Of a stretch of DNA of 64,000 bases, positions 25,899-33,458 are shown piece by piece. Source of the stretch: DASQBT01 sp963782495 (GTDB lineage Bacteria; Pseudomonadota; Gammaproteobacteria; Burkholderiales; Thiobacillaceae); the NCBI GenBank assembly GCA_963782495.1, contig CAWAJU010000006.1, positions 556,101 to 620,100 on the forward strand. Reading direction: 5' to 3'. The first letter of the stretch is position 1. The number at the start of each line of letters is the position of its first letter. The position numbers and the translations under genes are program-made. Under the pieces are notes generated by a model, which saw only the letters and a program-made list of their open reading frames with translations, was not told the origin of the DNA and ran no database searches.

Positions 25899-26480
25899 AT
25901 GGACAATCAAGAACAAGCAAAGTCAGGAGAAAAGCAAGCCGAATTGCAGTCCGGCTTCGATCTGGGTCGCCGGCGCCTGACGGGGAGCGCTTTGGGCGCG
26001 TCGGCGATTCTGACCCTGGCCAGCCGGCCGGTATTGGCGATGGATTGCGTAAGTCCGTCCGGTTTTGCGTCCGGCAATCTCAGTCAGCATGGCACGCCGG
26101 CCGTATGTTCGGGCAACGGTCCGACCGAATGGGGCGGGCAAAACCAAAACACTTATCCTTCGTCGGTGGGAAATCCGAAGTTTAAGGATGTGTTCTCGCC
26201 TGGTTTGGGATGGGGTAACTAGTGACCGTTTGAAGGACGTCATGACCCATGCGTATCCCGGCAACGGCAATACAGGCAGCAAGCCCAATCCCATTTCGGG
26301 GGAATTTGCCGCAGCCTTGTTGAATATCGCCGCCGGCGGCTACTCCGGCGGGAATTAACGATCGTGGCGCTGAAGGGTATGTGGAACGAGTTCGCAACCA
26401 CAGGCCAGTATCAAGTAACCGCCGGCCACTACTGGGGCGCCGACCAGATTGTTGCCTATCTGGTCTACCTCAGAAGCTGA
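25899..26480 (+). pseudogene. Tat-exported precursor-like protein of the HPr-rel-A cassette, broken by two compensating frameshifts
   Basis: The first frame (25899-26222) codes 107 residues: a twin-arginine signal (RRRLTG at 24-29, hydrophobic SALGASAILTLASRPVLA, cut near Ala47), then a Cys50/Cys70-containing, Gly/Asn-rich domain ending KFKDVFSPGLGWGN before TAG-TGA. Similarity-like sequence continues in the +1 frame from about 26221 (SDRLKDVMTHAYPGNGN, GEFAAALLNIAAGGYSGG) to a TAA at 26356, then returns to the first frame (LTIVALKGMWNEF, TGQYQVTAGHYWGADQIVAYL) to TGA at 26478-26480. Removing one G from the GGGG at 26212-26215 and adding one G near 26350 joins all three into about 193 residues. 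From memory, similar Tat-signal proteins with an AALLNAA...WNEY ending occur beside such cassettes. Either a decayed gene, sequence errors, or recoding. Start chosen for its AGG ribosome site. Confidence 0.6.
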
Positions 26481-26514
26481 TCGGCGCGCGTCTGACTGAT
26501 TGTACAATGGCGGG

Positions 26515-26781
26515 GTGACGTCCCAACCCCGCCTTCTGGTCGAGTTCATTGCAGGTGAAGCGGTGGTCTACGACCGCCTCAGCGGCGATACCCATTACCT
26601 GCATCCATTAGCCTGCGCCATCTATATCCTGCACTCGGAGCCAGGCGGCCTCGGCTTGGAAAAACTGGCGCACTACCTCGGTCGATCGGCAGACGACGGG
26701 CTGGCTGCGGAAATGCAGTCAACCGTCACGGCACTGGAAGCGCTCGGCTTGATCGCGGAACGCGGGCATGCGGGTAGCTGA
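26515..26781 (+). CDS. PqqD-like peptide-binding protein of the HPr-rel-A type
   Basis: An 88-residue protein of the PqqD-like fold, a small winged-helix domain that in peptide-modifying systems binds the precursor and hands it to the enzyme. The core pattern is FIAGEAVVYDRLSGDTHYLH, then ACAIYILHSEPG, and a final helix pair (STVTALEALGLI). It overlaps the kinase gene by 14 bases. I place the start at GTG 26515, since earlier codons (TTG 26500) give an unusual extension; a TACAAT at 26503-26508 would suit a -10 box for a very short leader. The family call rests on fold pattern and on its neighbours. Confidence 0.7.
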   Translation: MTSQPRLLVEFIAGEAVVYDRLSGDTHYLHPLACAIYILHSEPGGLGLEKLAHYLGRSADDGLAAEMQSTVTALEALGLIAERGHAGS

Positions 26782-27688
26782 TTTGGCTCACGGGGAGTTG
26801 GAGTCGCGGTTGCGCGGCGACGGTCTTGCGCTGCAAACGGGCCCCTTCAGCGTATGTATCCGTAGCAGGACGGCAAGCGTAGCCGCCGGGATCGCGCAGC
26901 TCTATCCGGACTTCCCCTTGCATCAAGGATCATTTGCCGATTTCCATGTGGAGTTGAGGCGTCCACTTGGCATGCGCCGCTGGCTCAAGCCCCAGGTGGA
27001 TTTTCTGTTTGATGGCGATCGGCCATTCAAGCCATTGCCGCTGGATCAGGCCTACCCCATGATCGAGTGGGGGCTGAACTGGTGTGTTTCCGCGCACGCT
27101 CTCCACTATCTCGTCATTCACGCTGCTGTGGTGGAAAAGAACGGCCTTGCGGCAATCCTGCCGGCCCCTCCGGGCTCGGGCAAGAGCACTTTGTGCGCGG
27201 CGCTGGTGCTGTCCGGCTGGCGCTTGCTATCTGATGAACTGACCCTGATCGATCGAGCAAGCGGCCTGATTCACTCCTTGCCCCGTCCGGTCAGTCTCAA
27301 AAATCAGTCGATCGGCATCATTCGGGCATTTGCACCAGGCGCGTTCATTAATCGGGAGTCGCACGACACCGCGAAGGGCACGGTTGCGCATTTGCGTCCA
27401 CCGCCGGACAGCGTCTTGCGACAGCACGAGCCGGCGCGACCGGGCTGGGTGATCTTTCCCAAATGGCGGGCTACGGCGGCCACCGAACTTGTTGCCCGTT
27501 CGCAGGCGCAAACTTTCATCTATCTCGCGGAAAATGCATTTGATTACAGCCATCTCGGTGAACATGGCTTCGTTCTGGGCACGCAAACGGTGAAGCAGTG
27601 CGACTGTTACGATTTCACCTACAGTGCCTTGGCAGAGGCTGTACAGGTCTTTGAAGGCTTGGCTGAACAAAGACTGGCGAGCGGATGA
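26768..27688 (+). CDS. HprK-related kinase A
   Basis: A 306-residue P-loop protein related to HPr kinase but lacking the N-terminal domain of true HprK. The Walker A is APPGSGKST at residues 133-141, and LLSDELTLID at 153-162 provides the acidic pair (Asp156, Glu157). The N-terminal part (FHVELRRPLGMRRWLKPQVD) and a late DYSHLGEHGF are typical of this subfamily. It overlaps both neighbours (14 and 4 bases), so PqqD-like, kinase and nucleotidyltransferase form one translational unit. A role in phosphorylating a peptide or protein is inferred from the family; the target is unknown. It is not the HprK of the PTS genes downstream. Confidence 0.82.
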   Translation: MRVADLAHGELESRLRGDGLALQTGPFSVCIRSRTASVAAGIAQLYPDFPLHQGSFADFHVELRRPLGMRRWLKPQVDFLFDGDRPFKPLPLDQAYPMIEWGLNWCVSAHALHYLVIHAAVVEKNGLAAILPAPPGSGKSTLCAALVLSGWRLLSDELTLIDRASGLIHSLPRPVSLKNQSIGIIRAFAPGAFINRESHDTAKGTVAHLRPPPDSVLRQHEPARPGWVIFPKWRATAATELVARSQAQTFIYLAENAFDYSHLGEHGFVLGTQTVKQCDCYDFTYSALAEAVQVFEGLAEQRLASG

Positions 27689-28758
27689 AAGTGCCACTGA
27701 TCTGCGCGGCCCTGAAAGACCCACGGTCTTTGCAGAGCCTGGATCTCGGAGGCTGGGATGAGTTGGTACGCCAAGGAAGGCGCACTGGACTTCTCGCGCG
27801 ACTGGCAGCGGATCTGCAACGGGCCGAGTGTTGGAACCTGGTGCCGGAGATGGCGCGTTGGCATTTTGCGGCGGCCGTGACCTTGGCCGAGCGGCAGCAA
27901 ATAGCGGTTCGTTGGGAAGTCACACAGATACTGCAGGCGCTGGAATCAATCGCGTGTCCCATCATTCTGCTCAAGGGCGCAGCCTATGCGCTGGCCGAGT
28001 TACCGGCGGCAAGGGGAAGATTATTCAATGACGTGGACATTCTGGTGCCGCGCGAATATCTGGGAGAGGTCGAGGCGGCGCTCATGTTGGCGGGCTGGCA
28101 TGCTTACGCGCAAGATCCCTACGATGCGCGTTACTACCGGCAATGGATGCACGAAATTCCGCCGATGCACCATATAAAGCGCGGCAGCGTGCTGGATGTG
28201 CACCATGCCATCTTGCCGCATACTGCCCGCTACCACCCAGACCCGGACAAGCTGCGTGCTGACGCGGTGCCCTTGCCAGTGGAGTCCAGCCTTCGGGTGC
28301 TGGCGCCAGTTGACATGGTGTTACACTCCGCCTGCCACCTGTTCCATGACGGCGAACTTCGGCACGGGCTGCGCGATTTGTCGGATCTGGACTTGCTGCT
28401 CAGATATTTTTCCGAAGCCCCGGGTTTCTGGGAGCGCCTGCCACGGAGGGCAGCGGAGTTGGAGTTGACGCGTCCCATTTATTACGCCTTGCGCTACGTG
28501 CATCATTTCTTCCAGACACCGATCCCGCAGTCGGTCGACGCGGCGCTGCAAGAGGCGGCACCGAGCATGCTGCCATTCATGGACGCAATGTTCCAGCGCG
28601 TCCTGGGGCCGGATCACTCGAGTTATGACGACGGCTTCACTCGGCCAGCAAAATTGGCCGCCTATGTGCGGGCTCACTGGCTACGGATGCCCCTTCATCT
28701 GCTGATTCCCCATTTGCTGCACAAGGCCTTGTTTCCGCCCAGTGAAACCCAAGCTTGA
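27685..28758 (+). CDS. Nucleotidyltransferase-family protein (NTP_transf_5 type)
   Basis: A 357-residue protein of the Pol-beta nucleotidyltransferase superfamily. The diagnostic segment is LLKGAAYALAELPAARGRLF (95-114) followed by NDVDILV (115-121), which supplies two metal-binding aspartates; H-rich MHEIPPMHHIKRGSVLDVHH supplies further typical residues. It starts by an ATGA overlap with the kinase. Such proteins occur in peptide-modification cassettes together with HprK-related kinases and PqqD-like proteins, where transfer of a nucleotidyl group to a phosphorylated or free peptide is suspected but unproven. The true substrate is unknown. Confidence 0.78.
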   Translation: MKVPLICAALKDPRSLQSLDLGGWDELVRQGRRTGLLARLAADLQRAECWNLVPEMARWHFAAAVTLAERQQIAVRWEVTQILQALESIACPIILLKGAAYALAELPAARGRLFNDVDILVPREYLGEVEAALMLAGWHAYAQDPYDARYYRQWMHEIPPMHHIKRGSVLDVHHAILPHTARYHPDPDKLRADAVPLPVESSLRVLAPVDMVLHSACHLFHDGELRHGLRDLSDLDLLLRYFSEAPGFWERLPRRAAELELTRPIYYALRYVHHFFQTPIPQSVDAALQEAAPSMLPFMDAMFQRVLGPDHSSYDDGFTRPAKLAAYVRAHWLRMPLHLLIPHLLHKALFPPSETQA

Positions 28759-28800
28759 TTAATAAGCACGAAACCGTATAATTCCTGAGTAAATTACTCA
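28755..28800 (+). promoter_or_regulatory. grxD promoter with overlapping palindromic operator candidate
   Basis: TTGATT (28755-28760), a 16-base spacer and a perfect TATAAT (28777-28782) form a good sigma-70 promoter. A perfect 7-1-7 palindrome TGAGTAAATTACTCA (28786-28800) lies at the expected start point of transcription. Read on the minus strand, TTGAGTAATTTACTCAGG resembles the IscR type 1 motif, which would suit a glutaredoxin of Fe-S metabolism. The regulator is inference. Confidence 0.7.
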
Positions 28801-28819
28801 AGATTATCAGGAGCATCTT

Positions 28820-29140
28820 ATGAGCATACAGAACACCCTACGCGAAACCGTTGACGGCAACAAAGTCGTACTGTTCATGAAAGGCACGCCGCAATTTCCA
28901 CAGTGCGGATTTTCGTCCAATGCTGCAAACATCCTCAAAGCTTGCGGCGTGACTGATTATGTTTCGGTCAACGTGTTGGCTGACCCCGAAATCCGCCAAG
29001 GCATCAAGGAGTTTTCCAGCTGGCCCACCATTCCACAACTGTACGTCAACGGCCAGTTTGTCGGCGGGTCCGACATCATGACCGAGTTGTTCCAAAAGGG
29101 AGAGCTGCAGAAACTTCTTTCGGACGCGCAGGCAGCCTGA
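28820..29140 (+). CDS. grxD: Monothiol glutaredoxin, Grx4 type
   Basis: A 106-residue CGFS-type glutaredoxin that binds a [2Fe-2S] cluster with glutathione and BolA-type partners and passes clusters on. The active site is QCGFSSNA with Cys29. The glutathione-binding elements WPTIPQLYVNG and GGSDIM are complete. In relatives it follows prmC; here the peptide-modification cassette lies between. It has its own promoter at 28755 and a strong terminator behind it, so it is an independent unit. Confidence 0.95.
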   Translation: MSIQNTLRETVDGNKVVLFMKGTPQFPQCGFSSNAANILKACGVTDYVSVNVLADPEIRQGIKEFSSWPTIPQLYVNGQFVGGSDIMTELFQKGELQKLLSDAQAA

Positions 29141-29158
29141 GCGTTTTTCCAGAAGCTT

Positions 29159-29184
29159 AAAAAGCCCGGCATGCCGGGCTTTTT
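29159..29184. terminator. Rho-independent terminator after grxD
   Basis: A near-perfect hairpin (GCCCGG/CCGGGC core around CATG) is flanked by AAAAA on the left and TTTTTT on the right, ending 44 bases after the grxD stop. The symmetrical A and T tracts let it work in both directions, also for the convergent glycosylase gene. Confidence 0.9.
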
Positions 29185-29296
29185 TGATCCCAATTATGGG
29201 CAGGAGTGTACAGGCTTTAGCCAGGCCGCGAGAAAACGTTACGCACCGTTGGCTTAACGGCCAGGTTATCGACATGAACACTAGACAGAACCGCCT

Positions 29297-29914
29297 TTAG
29301 TATTCCACTGGCTCCGGATCCAGGCTGCGCCACAAGTACCAGGTGGCGACCGTGCGCCACGGTTGCCACGCCTCCCCCATTTCCCGCGCCCGCTGCGGCG
29401 TGACCTTCTCCTGGTCGGTGTAGTGGAGACTAAGCGCTTTCAATAGACCCAGGTCATCCACCGGCCAGACATTGGGCCGCAGCAGGTGGAAGATCAGGAA
29501 CATCTCCGCGGTCCAGCGACCGATACCCCGTACATCGATCAATTCGGCGATGATGGCCTCATCCTCCATGCGCGCCCAGCGGCGCGGGTGGATCCGGCCT
29601 TCGACGAAATGACCTGCAAGATCACAGCAGTACTCCGCTTTCATGCGCGACAGTCCGCAGAGTCTTAACTGATCAGGCGCAAGCCGGCTCACCGCTTCGG
29701 CCTGGATAGGTGTTGCGGCGCAGATGCGCGCCCAGATCGTGTCCGCCGCCTTGAGCGAGATTTGCTGACCGACAATGGCGCGCAGCAAGGTTTCAAATGC
29801 ATTGCCGCGGCTGCGCAGCCTTGCTTGCGGAAAGGCCCGTATCAACTCCCTCATGGTGGGGTCCTTGCGGCTCAGACTGCGACAGGCTTCACCCCAGTAT
29901 TGCGGGTTGCGCAT
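29297..29914 (-). CDS. DNA-3-methyladenine glycosylase II-type (HhH-GPD)
   Basis: A base-excision repair glycosylase removing alkylated purines. It has 205 residues from the ATG at 29912-29914, where relatives start (MRNPQYWGEACRSLSRKDP); a TTG start six codons earlier is possible. The helix-hairpin-helix LIDVRGIGRWTAEMFLIF is followed by the catalytic aspartate in NVWPVDDLGLLKA. The N-terminal AIVGQQIS block is typical of AlkA-type enzymes without the extra AlkA N-terminal domain. It starts just after ptsI and may be its last co-transcribed gene. Confidence 0.88.
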   Translation of the reverse strand: MRNPQYWGEACRSLSRKDPTMRELIRAFPQARLRSRGNAFETLLRAIVGQQISLKAADTIWARICAATPIQAEAVSRLAPDQLRLCGLSRMKAEYCCDLAGHFVEGRIHPRRWARMEDEAIIAELIDVRGIGRWTAEMFLIFHLLRPNVWPVDDLGLLKALSLHYTDQEKVTPQRAREMGEAWQPWRTVATWYLWRSLDPEPVEY

Positions 29915-29933
29915 GGATGCGGTCCGCTTCAAC

Positions 29934-31655
29934 TCAAGCGTTGAGCTTGGTGAGCAGATTTTGGGTCTTGTCGGGATCCATGTTCTTCACCAGGCGCAGG
30001 GTCAGGTCCGAGACCTCGTCCAACTGGCTGCGCAGAATCTGGTTCTTGACCGCGAGCAGACTACTGGGATGCATGGAAAAGGACCTCAAGCCCAAACCAA
30101 GCAGCAGGCGGGTAAGCTGAGGGTCGCCTGCCATTTCTCCGCACACGGCGACCGACTTTCCATGCTTTGCCCCCGCCTTGATGGTCTGATGTATCAGTCC
30201 GAGTACTGCGGGGTGAAGCGGGTCGTAGAGATGGGCCACTGCATCGTCGGCGCGGTCGATCGCCAGGGTGTACTGAATCAGGTCGTTGGTGCCGATGGAG
30301 AGAAAATCCAGATGCTCGGCAAAGGTGTTTGCCATCAGCGCAGCAGCGGGGATTTCGATCATGCCGCCAATCGGTACGTATTCGTCGAATGGTTTGCCCA
30401 AGTCGCGCAGACTTTGCTTCGCAGTGGCAATGAGCTGCAAGGTCTGACGCAGTTCGCCGAAATGGGCCAGCATCGGAATCAGGATGCGGATATTGCCGTA
30501 ACGGGACGCCCTTAGGATGGCGCGCAATTGGGACAAGAACAACTTCGGCTCGGCCAGGCAAAGACGAATGGCCCTCAGGCCGAGGGCGGGATTGTCGGCC
30601 GACGTATGGCCCCACGGCGCCTGTTTGTCGGCGCCCAGATCGAGGGTTCGAATGGTCACCGGCTTGCCTTCCATGGCGACCGCCACGGCCCGGTATGCTT
30701 CGAACTGCTCGTCCTCTGACGGCAAGTCATCCCGACTGAGGAACAGAAATTCGCTGCGGAACAGGCCGATTCCCTGCGCGCTTGATTCCTTGACGGCCTC
30801 GATGTCCTGCGGCAGTTCGATGTTGGCAAACAGCTCGACGTCGGCGCCATCGAGCGTGCGGGCGCGGCTGAACTTGATGCGCTTGAGCTTTTCAGTCTCA
30901 AGCCGCCATTGTTCCTGCTTGGCCCGGTATTCATCCAGAATGACCTGATCCGGGTCCACGATGACCACGCCCTCGCGGCCGTCGACGATGATCCATTCGT
31001 GATCCCGGACCAGGGATCGCGCATTATGCAGGGCCATGACCGAAGGAATGTTGAGACTGCGGGCCAGGATTGCCGTGTGCGATGTGGCGCCACCCAGATC
31101 GGTGATGAAGGCGGCAAAACGCACGTTCTTGAACAAGATCATGTCGGCCGGCGTCAGTTCGTGCGCCACCAGCACACATTCCTGGCCATCCACATTTTCC
31201 AGCGGGAAATGTCCAGGATGTCCAAGCAGAACTTTCAATACGCGCTGCACTACCTGGACCACGTCTTCCGCACGGGCGCGCAGATAGGGGTCATCCATTG
31301 CTTCGAACTGGCCCACCAGGGCCTCCATCTGCTGGCTCAAGGCCCATTCCGCATTGCATTGGGTTTCGCGGATGATGCGTTTGGGCTCCTCATCAAGAAT
31401 GTCGTCATTCATGATCATGAGGTGCATGTCGAGAAAGGCGGACATCTCCTGCGGCGCGTTGGGCGGAATATGCGCGCGAAGACCTTCCAGTTCCTGCTTG
31501 GCGCGCGTGAAGGCCGCTTCGAAGCGCGCTAGTTCCTCATCCAGGTGCTCCTGGGCCAGAACGTAATGGGGCACCTCGACCCGGGTGCTGGAAGTCAGGT
31601 GGGCACGGCCGATGGCGATGCCGCCGGATACGCCGATACCGTGCAGGCTGAACAC
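29934..31655 (-). CDS. ptsI: Phosphoenolpyruvate--protein phosphotransferase (PTS enzyme I)
   Basis: Takes the phosphate of PEP onto its histidine and passes it to HPr. It has 573 residues with a GTG start. The phospho-histidine is His193 in GGATSHTAILARS; the PEP-binding C-terminal barrel has FRSEFLFLSRDDLPSEDEQ, IRTLDLGADKQ, NPALGLRAIRLCL, SIGTNDLIQYTLAIDR and VCGEMAGDP with the catalytic cysteine. It lies 4 bases after ptsH. With no sugar permease nearby, this chain is probably regulatory, as in other Betaproteobacteria. Confidence 0.96.
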   Translation of the reverse strand: MFSLHGIGVSGGIAIGRAHLTSSTRVEVPHYVLAQEHLDEELARFEAAFTRAKQELEGLRAHIPPNAPQEMSAFLDMHLMIMNDDILDEEPKRIIRETQCNAEWALSQQMEALVGQFEAMDDPYLRARAEDVVQVVQRVLKVLLGHPGHFPLENVDGQECVLVAHELTPADMILFKNVRFAAFITDLGGATSHTAILARSLNIPSVMALHNARSLVRDHEWIIVDGREGVVIVDPDQVILDEYRAKQEQWRLETEKLKRIKFSRARTLDGADVELFANIELPQDIEAVKESSAQGIGLFRSEFLFLSRDDLPSEDEQFEAYRAVAVAMEGKPVTIRTLDLGADKQAPWGHTSADNPALGLRAIRLCLAEPKLFLSQLRAILRASRYGNIRILIPMLAHFGELRQTLQLIATAKQSLRDLGKPFDEYVPIGGMIEIPAAALMANTFAEHLDFLSIGTNDLIQYTLAIDRADDAVAHLYDPLHPAVLGLIHQTIKAGAKHGKSVAVCGEMAGDPQLTRLLLGLGLRSFSMHPSSLLAVKNQILRSQLDEVSDLTLRLVKNMDPDKTQNLLTKLNA

Positions 31656-31659
31656 TCGC

Positions 31660-31929
31660 CTACTCTCCCTCGCCGAACTTGTTTTTGATAAGCGTGATCA
31701 GCGCATCCATGGCGTTCTGCTCGTCGGGTCCCTCGGTCTCGATTTCCACCATGACCCCTTTGGCCGCGGCCAGCATCATGACGCCCATGATGCTCTTTGC
31801 ATTGACCTTGCGGCCATTGCGGCTCAGGTGCACCTGGCTCTGAAACCCGGAAGCCGTTTGGGTCAGCTTGGCAGAGGCCCGGGCGTGAAGTCCCAACTTG
31901 TTGGAGATTTCAATAGACTGCTGAAGCAT
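31660..31929 (-). CDS. ptsH: Phosphocarrier protein HPr
   Basis: An 89-residue phosphocarrier. His15 lies in NKLGLHARASAKL and receives phosphate from enzyme I; Ser46 in KVNAKSIMGVMML is the site for HPr kinase/phosphorylase, so both forms of control look possible. The start at 31927-31929 lies inside the end of the EIIA gene (20-base overlap). A true HprK is not in the window; the HprK-related kinase at 26768-27688 belongs to a different subfamily. Confidence 0.96.
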   Translation of the reverse strand: MLQQSIEISNKLGLHARASAKLTQTASGFQSQVHLSRNGRKVNAKSIMGVMMLAAAKGVMVEIETEGPDEQNAMDALITLIKNKFGEGE

Positions 31930-32326
31930 TGCTATTGAGCTGGTCTGCGAGATTGAATATGCCTTCCATGCCCCCGGACACCGCCTTGGAAGCAAGCTCG
32001 GAGACCGTAAGGTACCGGTAGGTCAGCGCCTTGATCAGCATCGGAAGGTTGACTCCAGCCACCCCTTCGACCTTGCCCCTGGCCAGCACCCGGGTCACGC
32101 AATTGCATGGGGTGGCGCCAAAAATGTCAGCCAGGATCAGCACCCCCTCACCCTGTTCAAGTTCGCCCAGCCGGGCGCTGATGGCCGCGTCGACCTCGTC
32201 CTGCCCGGCATGACCGGTGATGTTGACCGATGCCACCTGTTCAGGACGTTCGCCTAGTATATGGGTCGCGCATTCAAGCAACACGTCGCCCAGGGTTCCG
32301 TGGGTGACCAGCAGTATTCCAATCAT
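31910..32326 (-). CDS. PTS EIIA component, mannose family
   Basis: A 138-residue cytoplasmic EIIA domain of the mannose family, phosphorylated by HPr on His9 (LLVTHGTLG). The ILADIFGATPCNCV block is conserved. It stands alone without EIIB, EIIC or EIID, the arrangement seen upstream of ptsH-ptsI in many Betaproteobacteria, where it is thought to have a regulatory role. It overlaps ptsH by 20 bases, so the three genes form one operon. Confidence 0.92.
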   Translation of the reverse strand: MIGILLVTHGTLGDVLLECATHILGERPEQVASVNITGHAGQDEVDAAISARLGELEQGEGVLILADIFGATPCNCVTRVLARGKVEGVAGVNLPMLIKALTYRYLTVSELASKAVSGGMEGIFNLADQLNSNASAVY

Positions 32327-32373
32327 CGAAGCAGCGCAAAGAACATTAATGGCTTATTGTAGCCGGGACGGAC

Positions 32374-33417
32374 CTAGATGGTGTGAAAGCGCTGATTTGG
32401 GCGGGCCCACTTCAGGCGCGGCAACATGTCGCGGCTAACCCACACCTGACCAGTGCGATCCACGGCCAGCACCAGAGAAAGCTGGAGCTGTCTTGCCAGC
32501 TGCCCCAATTCCGGGGCACCTGCAATGAACAGCGGTTTGGTCAGCACATCGGAGCGCACGCCGGCTTGATTTCCGCCGACCACGATGGTCACCGATTGCA
32601 TGCCGTCTGCCGGTCGGCCGGTGCGCGGATCGATCACATGGCAGTAGCGTTTGCCGCCTGCCTCGAAGTAGCGCTGGTAGTCGCCCGAGGTGCCGATGGC
32701 TTCACCGTCGGCCAGGTCCAGGGTAGCGATCACGCCTGGCTGGCGGGGATGCTGGATGCCAACCCGCCATGGCGCGCTGCCGTGCCGCCCCATTGCCAAC
32801 ACGTTGCCGCCTATGTTGATCAGGGCGTTGTGTATCCCTTGTCGCCTGAGAAGTTCCGCCGCCTCGTCCAGCGCGTAGCCCTTCGCATAGCCGCCCAAGT
32901 CCAGCTGAACCGCCGGATTGTCGCTCCACGCCTGATGCCCTTCCACATGAATGGCATCCATGCCGGGATTGAGCCGGACCTGCTCGGCGACCAGCGCATC
33001 CGCGGGCACCTTGCTCAAGGGCGTGTCGCTTTGGAAGCCCCACATCTGGATCAGCCTGCCGATGGCGGGATTGAACAGGCCATTGGTCTGCTTGGAAAAG
33101 GCTTGCGCGTCCAACAAAATGTGCGCCAACTCCTCATCCACGTTTGCCCTCTTGCCGGGCGTAGCGAATGCAAGGTTAAGTGTTTGCAGATCGGAGGGCA
33201 GCCAGGCATGAAGCTTGTGGTGCAACTGATCGAAATGCGCCAGCACCAAAGATACTCCTGCTTCGGCCTTCTTCTGCTCCACGCCATAGACGGAGACTTC
33301 CACCAGGGTGCCAAACACGTAGGCCTGCTGGCGCGCCAGCGGCTCGCTCTTTTCACAGCCGGACAAGGCCACAATCACGGGCCAAACAAACAGCGCGATC
33401 AGCAGTTGCTTCGCCAT
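32374..33417 (-). CDS. apbE: FAD:protein FMN transferase (ApbE), lipoprotein
   Basis: Attaches FMN covalently to threonine in target flavoproteins such as Rnf/Nqr subunits. From the ATG at 33415-33417 it has 347 residues with a lipoprotein signal (KQLLIALFVWPVIVALSGC). Conserved: FGTLVEVSVYG, LDLGGYAKGYALDEA, INIGGNVLAMG, YCHVIDPRTGRPA and the metal-binding region ending VRSDVLTKPLFI. An ATG at 33460-33462 that overlaps the gshB stop is an alternative and would add 15 residues before the signal. A target flavoprotein is not in the window. Confidence 0.9.
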   Translation of the reverse strand: MAKQLLIALFVWPVIVALSGCEKSEPLARQQAYVFGTLVEVSVYGVEQKKAEAGVSLVLAHFDQLHHKLHAWLPSDLQTLNLAFATPGKRANVDEELAHILLDAQAFSKQTNGLFNPAIGRLIQMWGFQSDTPLSKVPADALVAEQVRLNPGMDAIHVEGHQAWSDNPAVQLDLGGYAKGYALDEAAELLRRQGIHNALINIGGNVLAMGRHGSAPWRVGIQHPRQPGVIATLDLADGEAIGTSGDYQRYFEAGGKRYCHVIDPRTGRPADGMQSVTIVVGGNQAGVRSDVLTKPLFIAGAPELGQLARQLQLSLVLAVDRTGQVWVSRDMLPRLKWARPNQRFHTI

Positions 33418-33458
33418 CGCGCTTCGTATTCCCGCTTGTGGCCGGCCCAAGTCGTCAT

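Noticed and set aside
26212..26226. Programmed +1 frameshift at AAC-TAG-T as in prfB
   Set aside because: No upstream Shine-Dalgarno-like stimulator or CTT-type slippery codon is visible, and a second, opposite shift would also be needed. Homopolymer indels explain both more simply.
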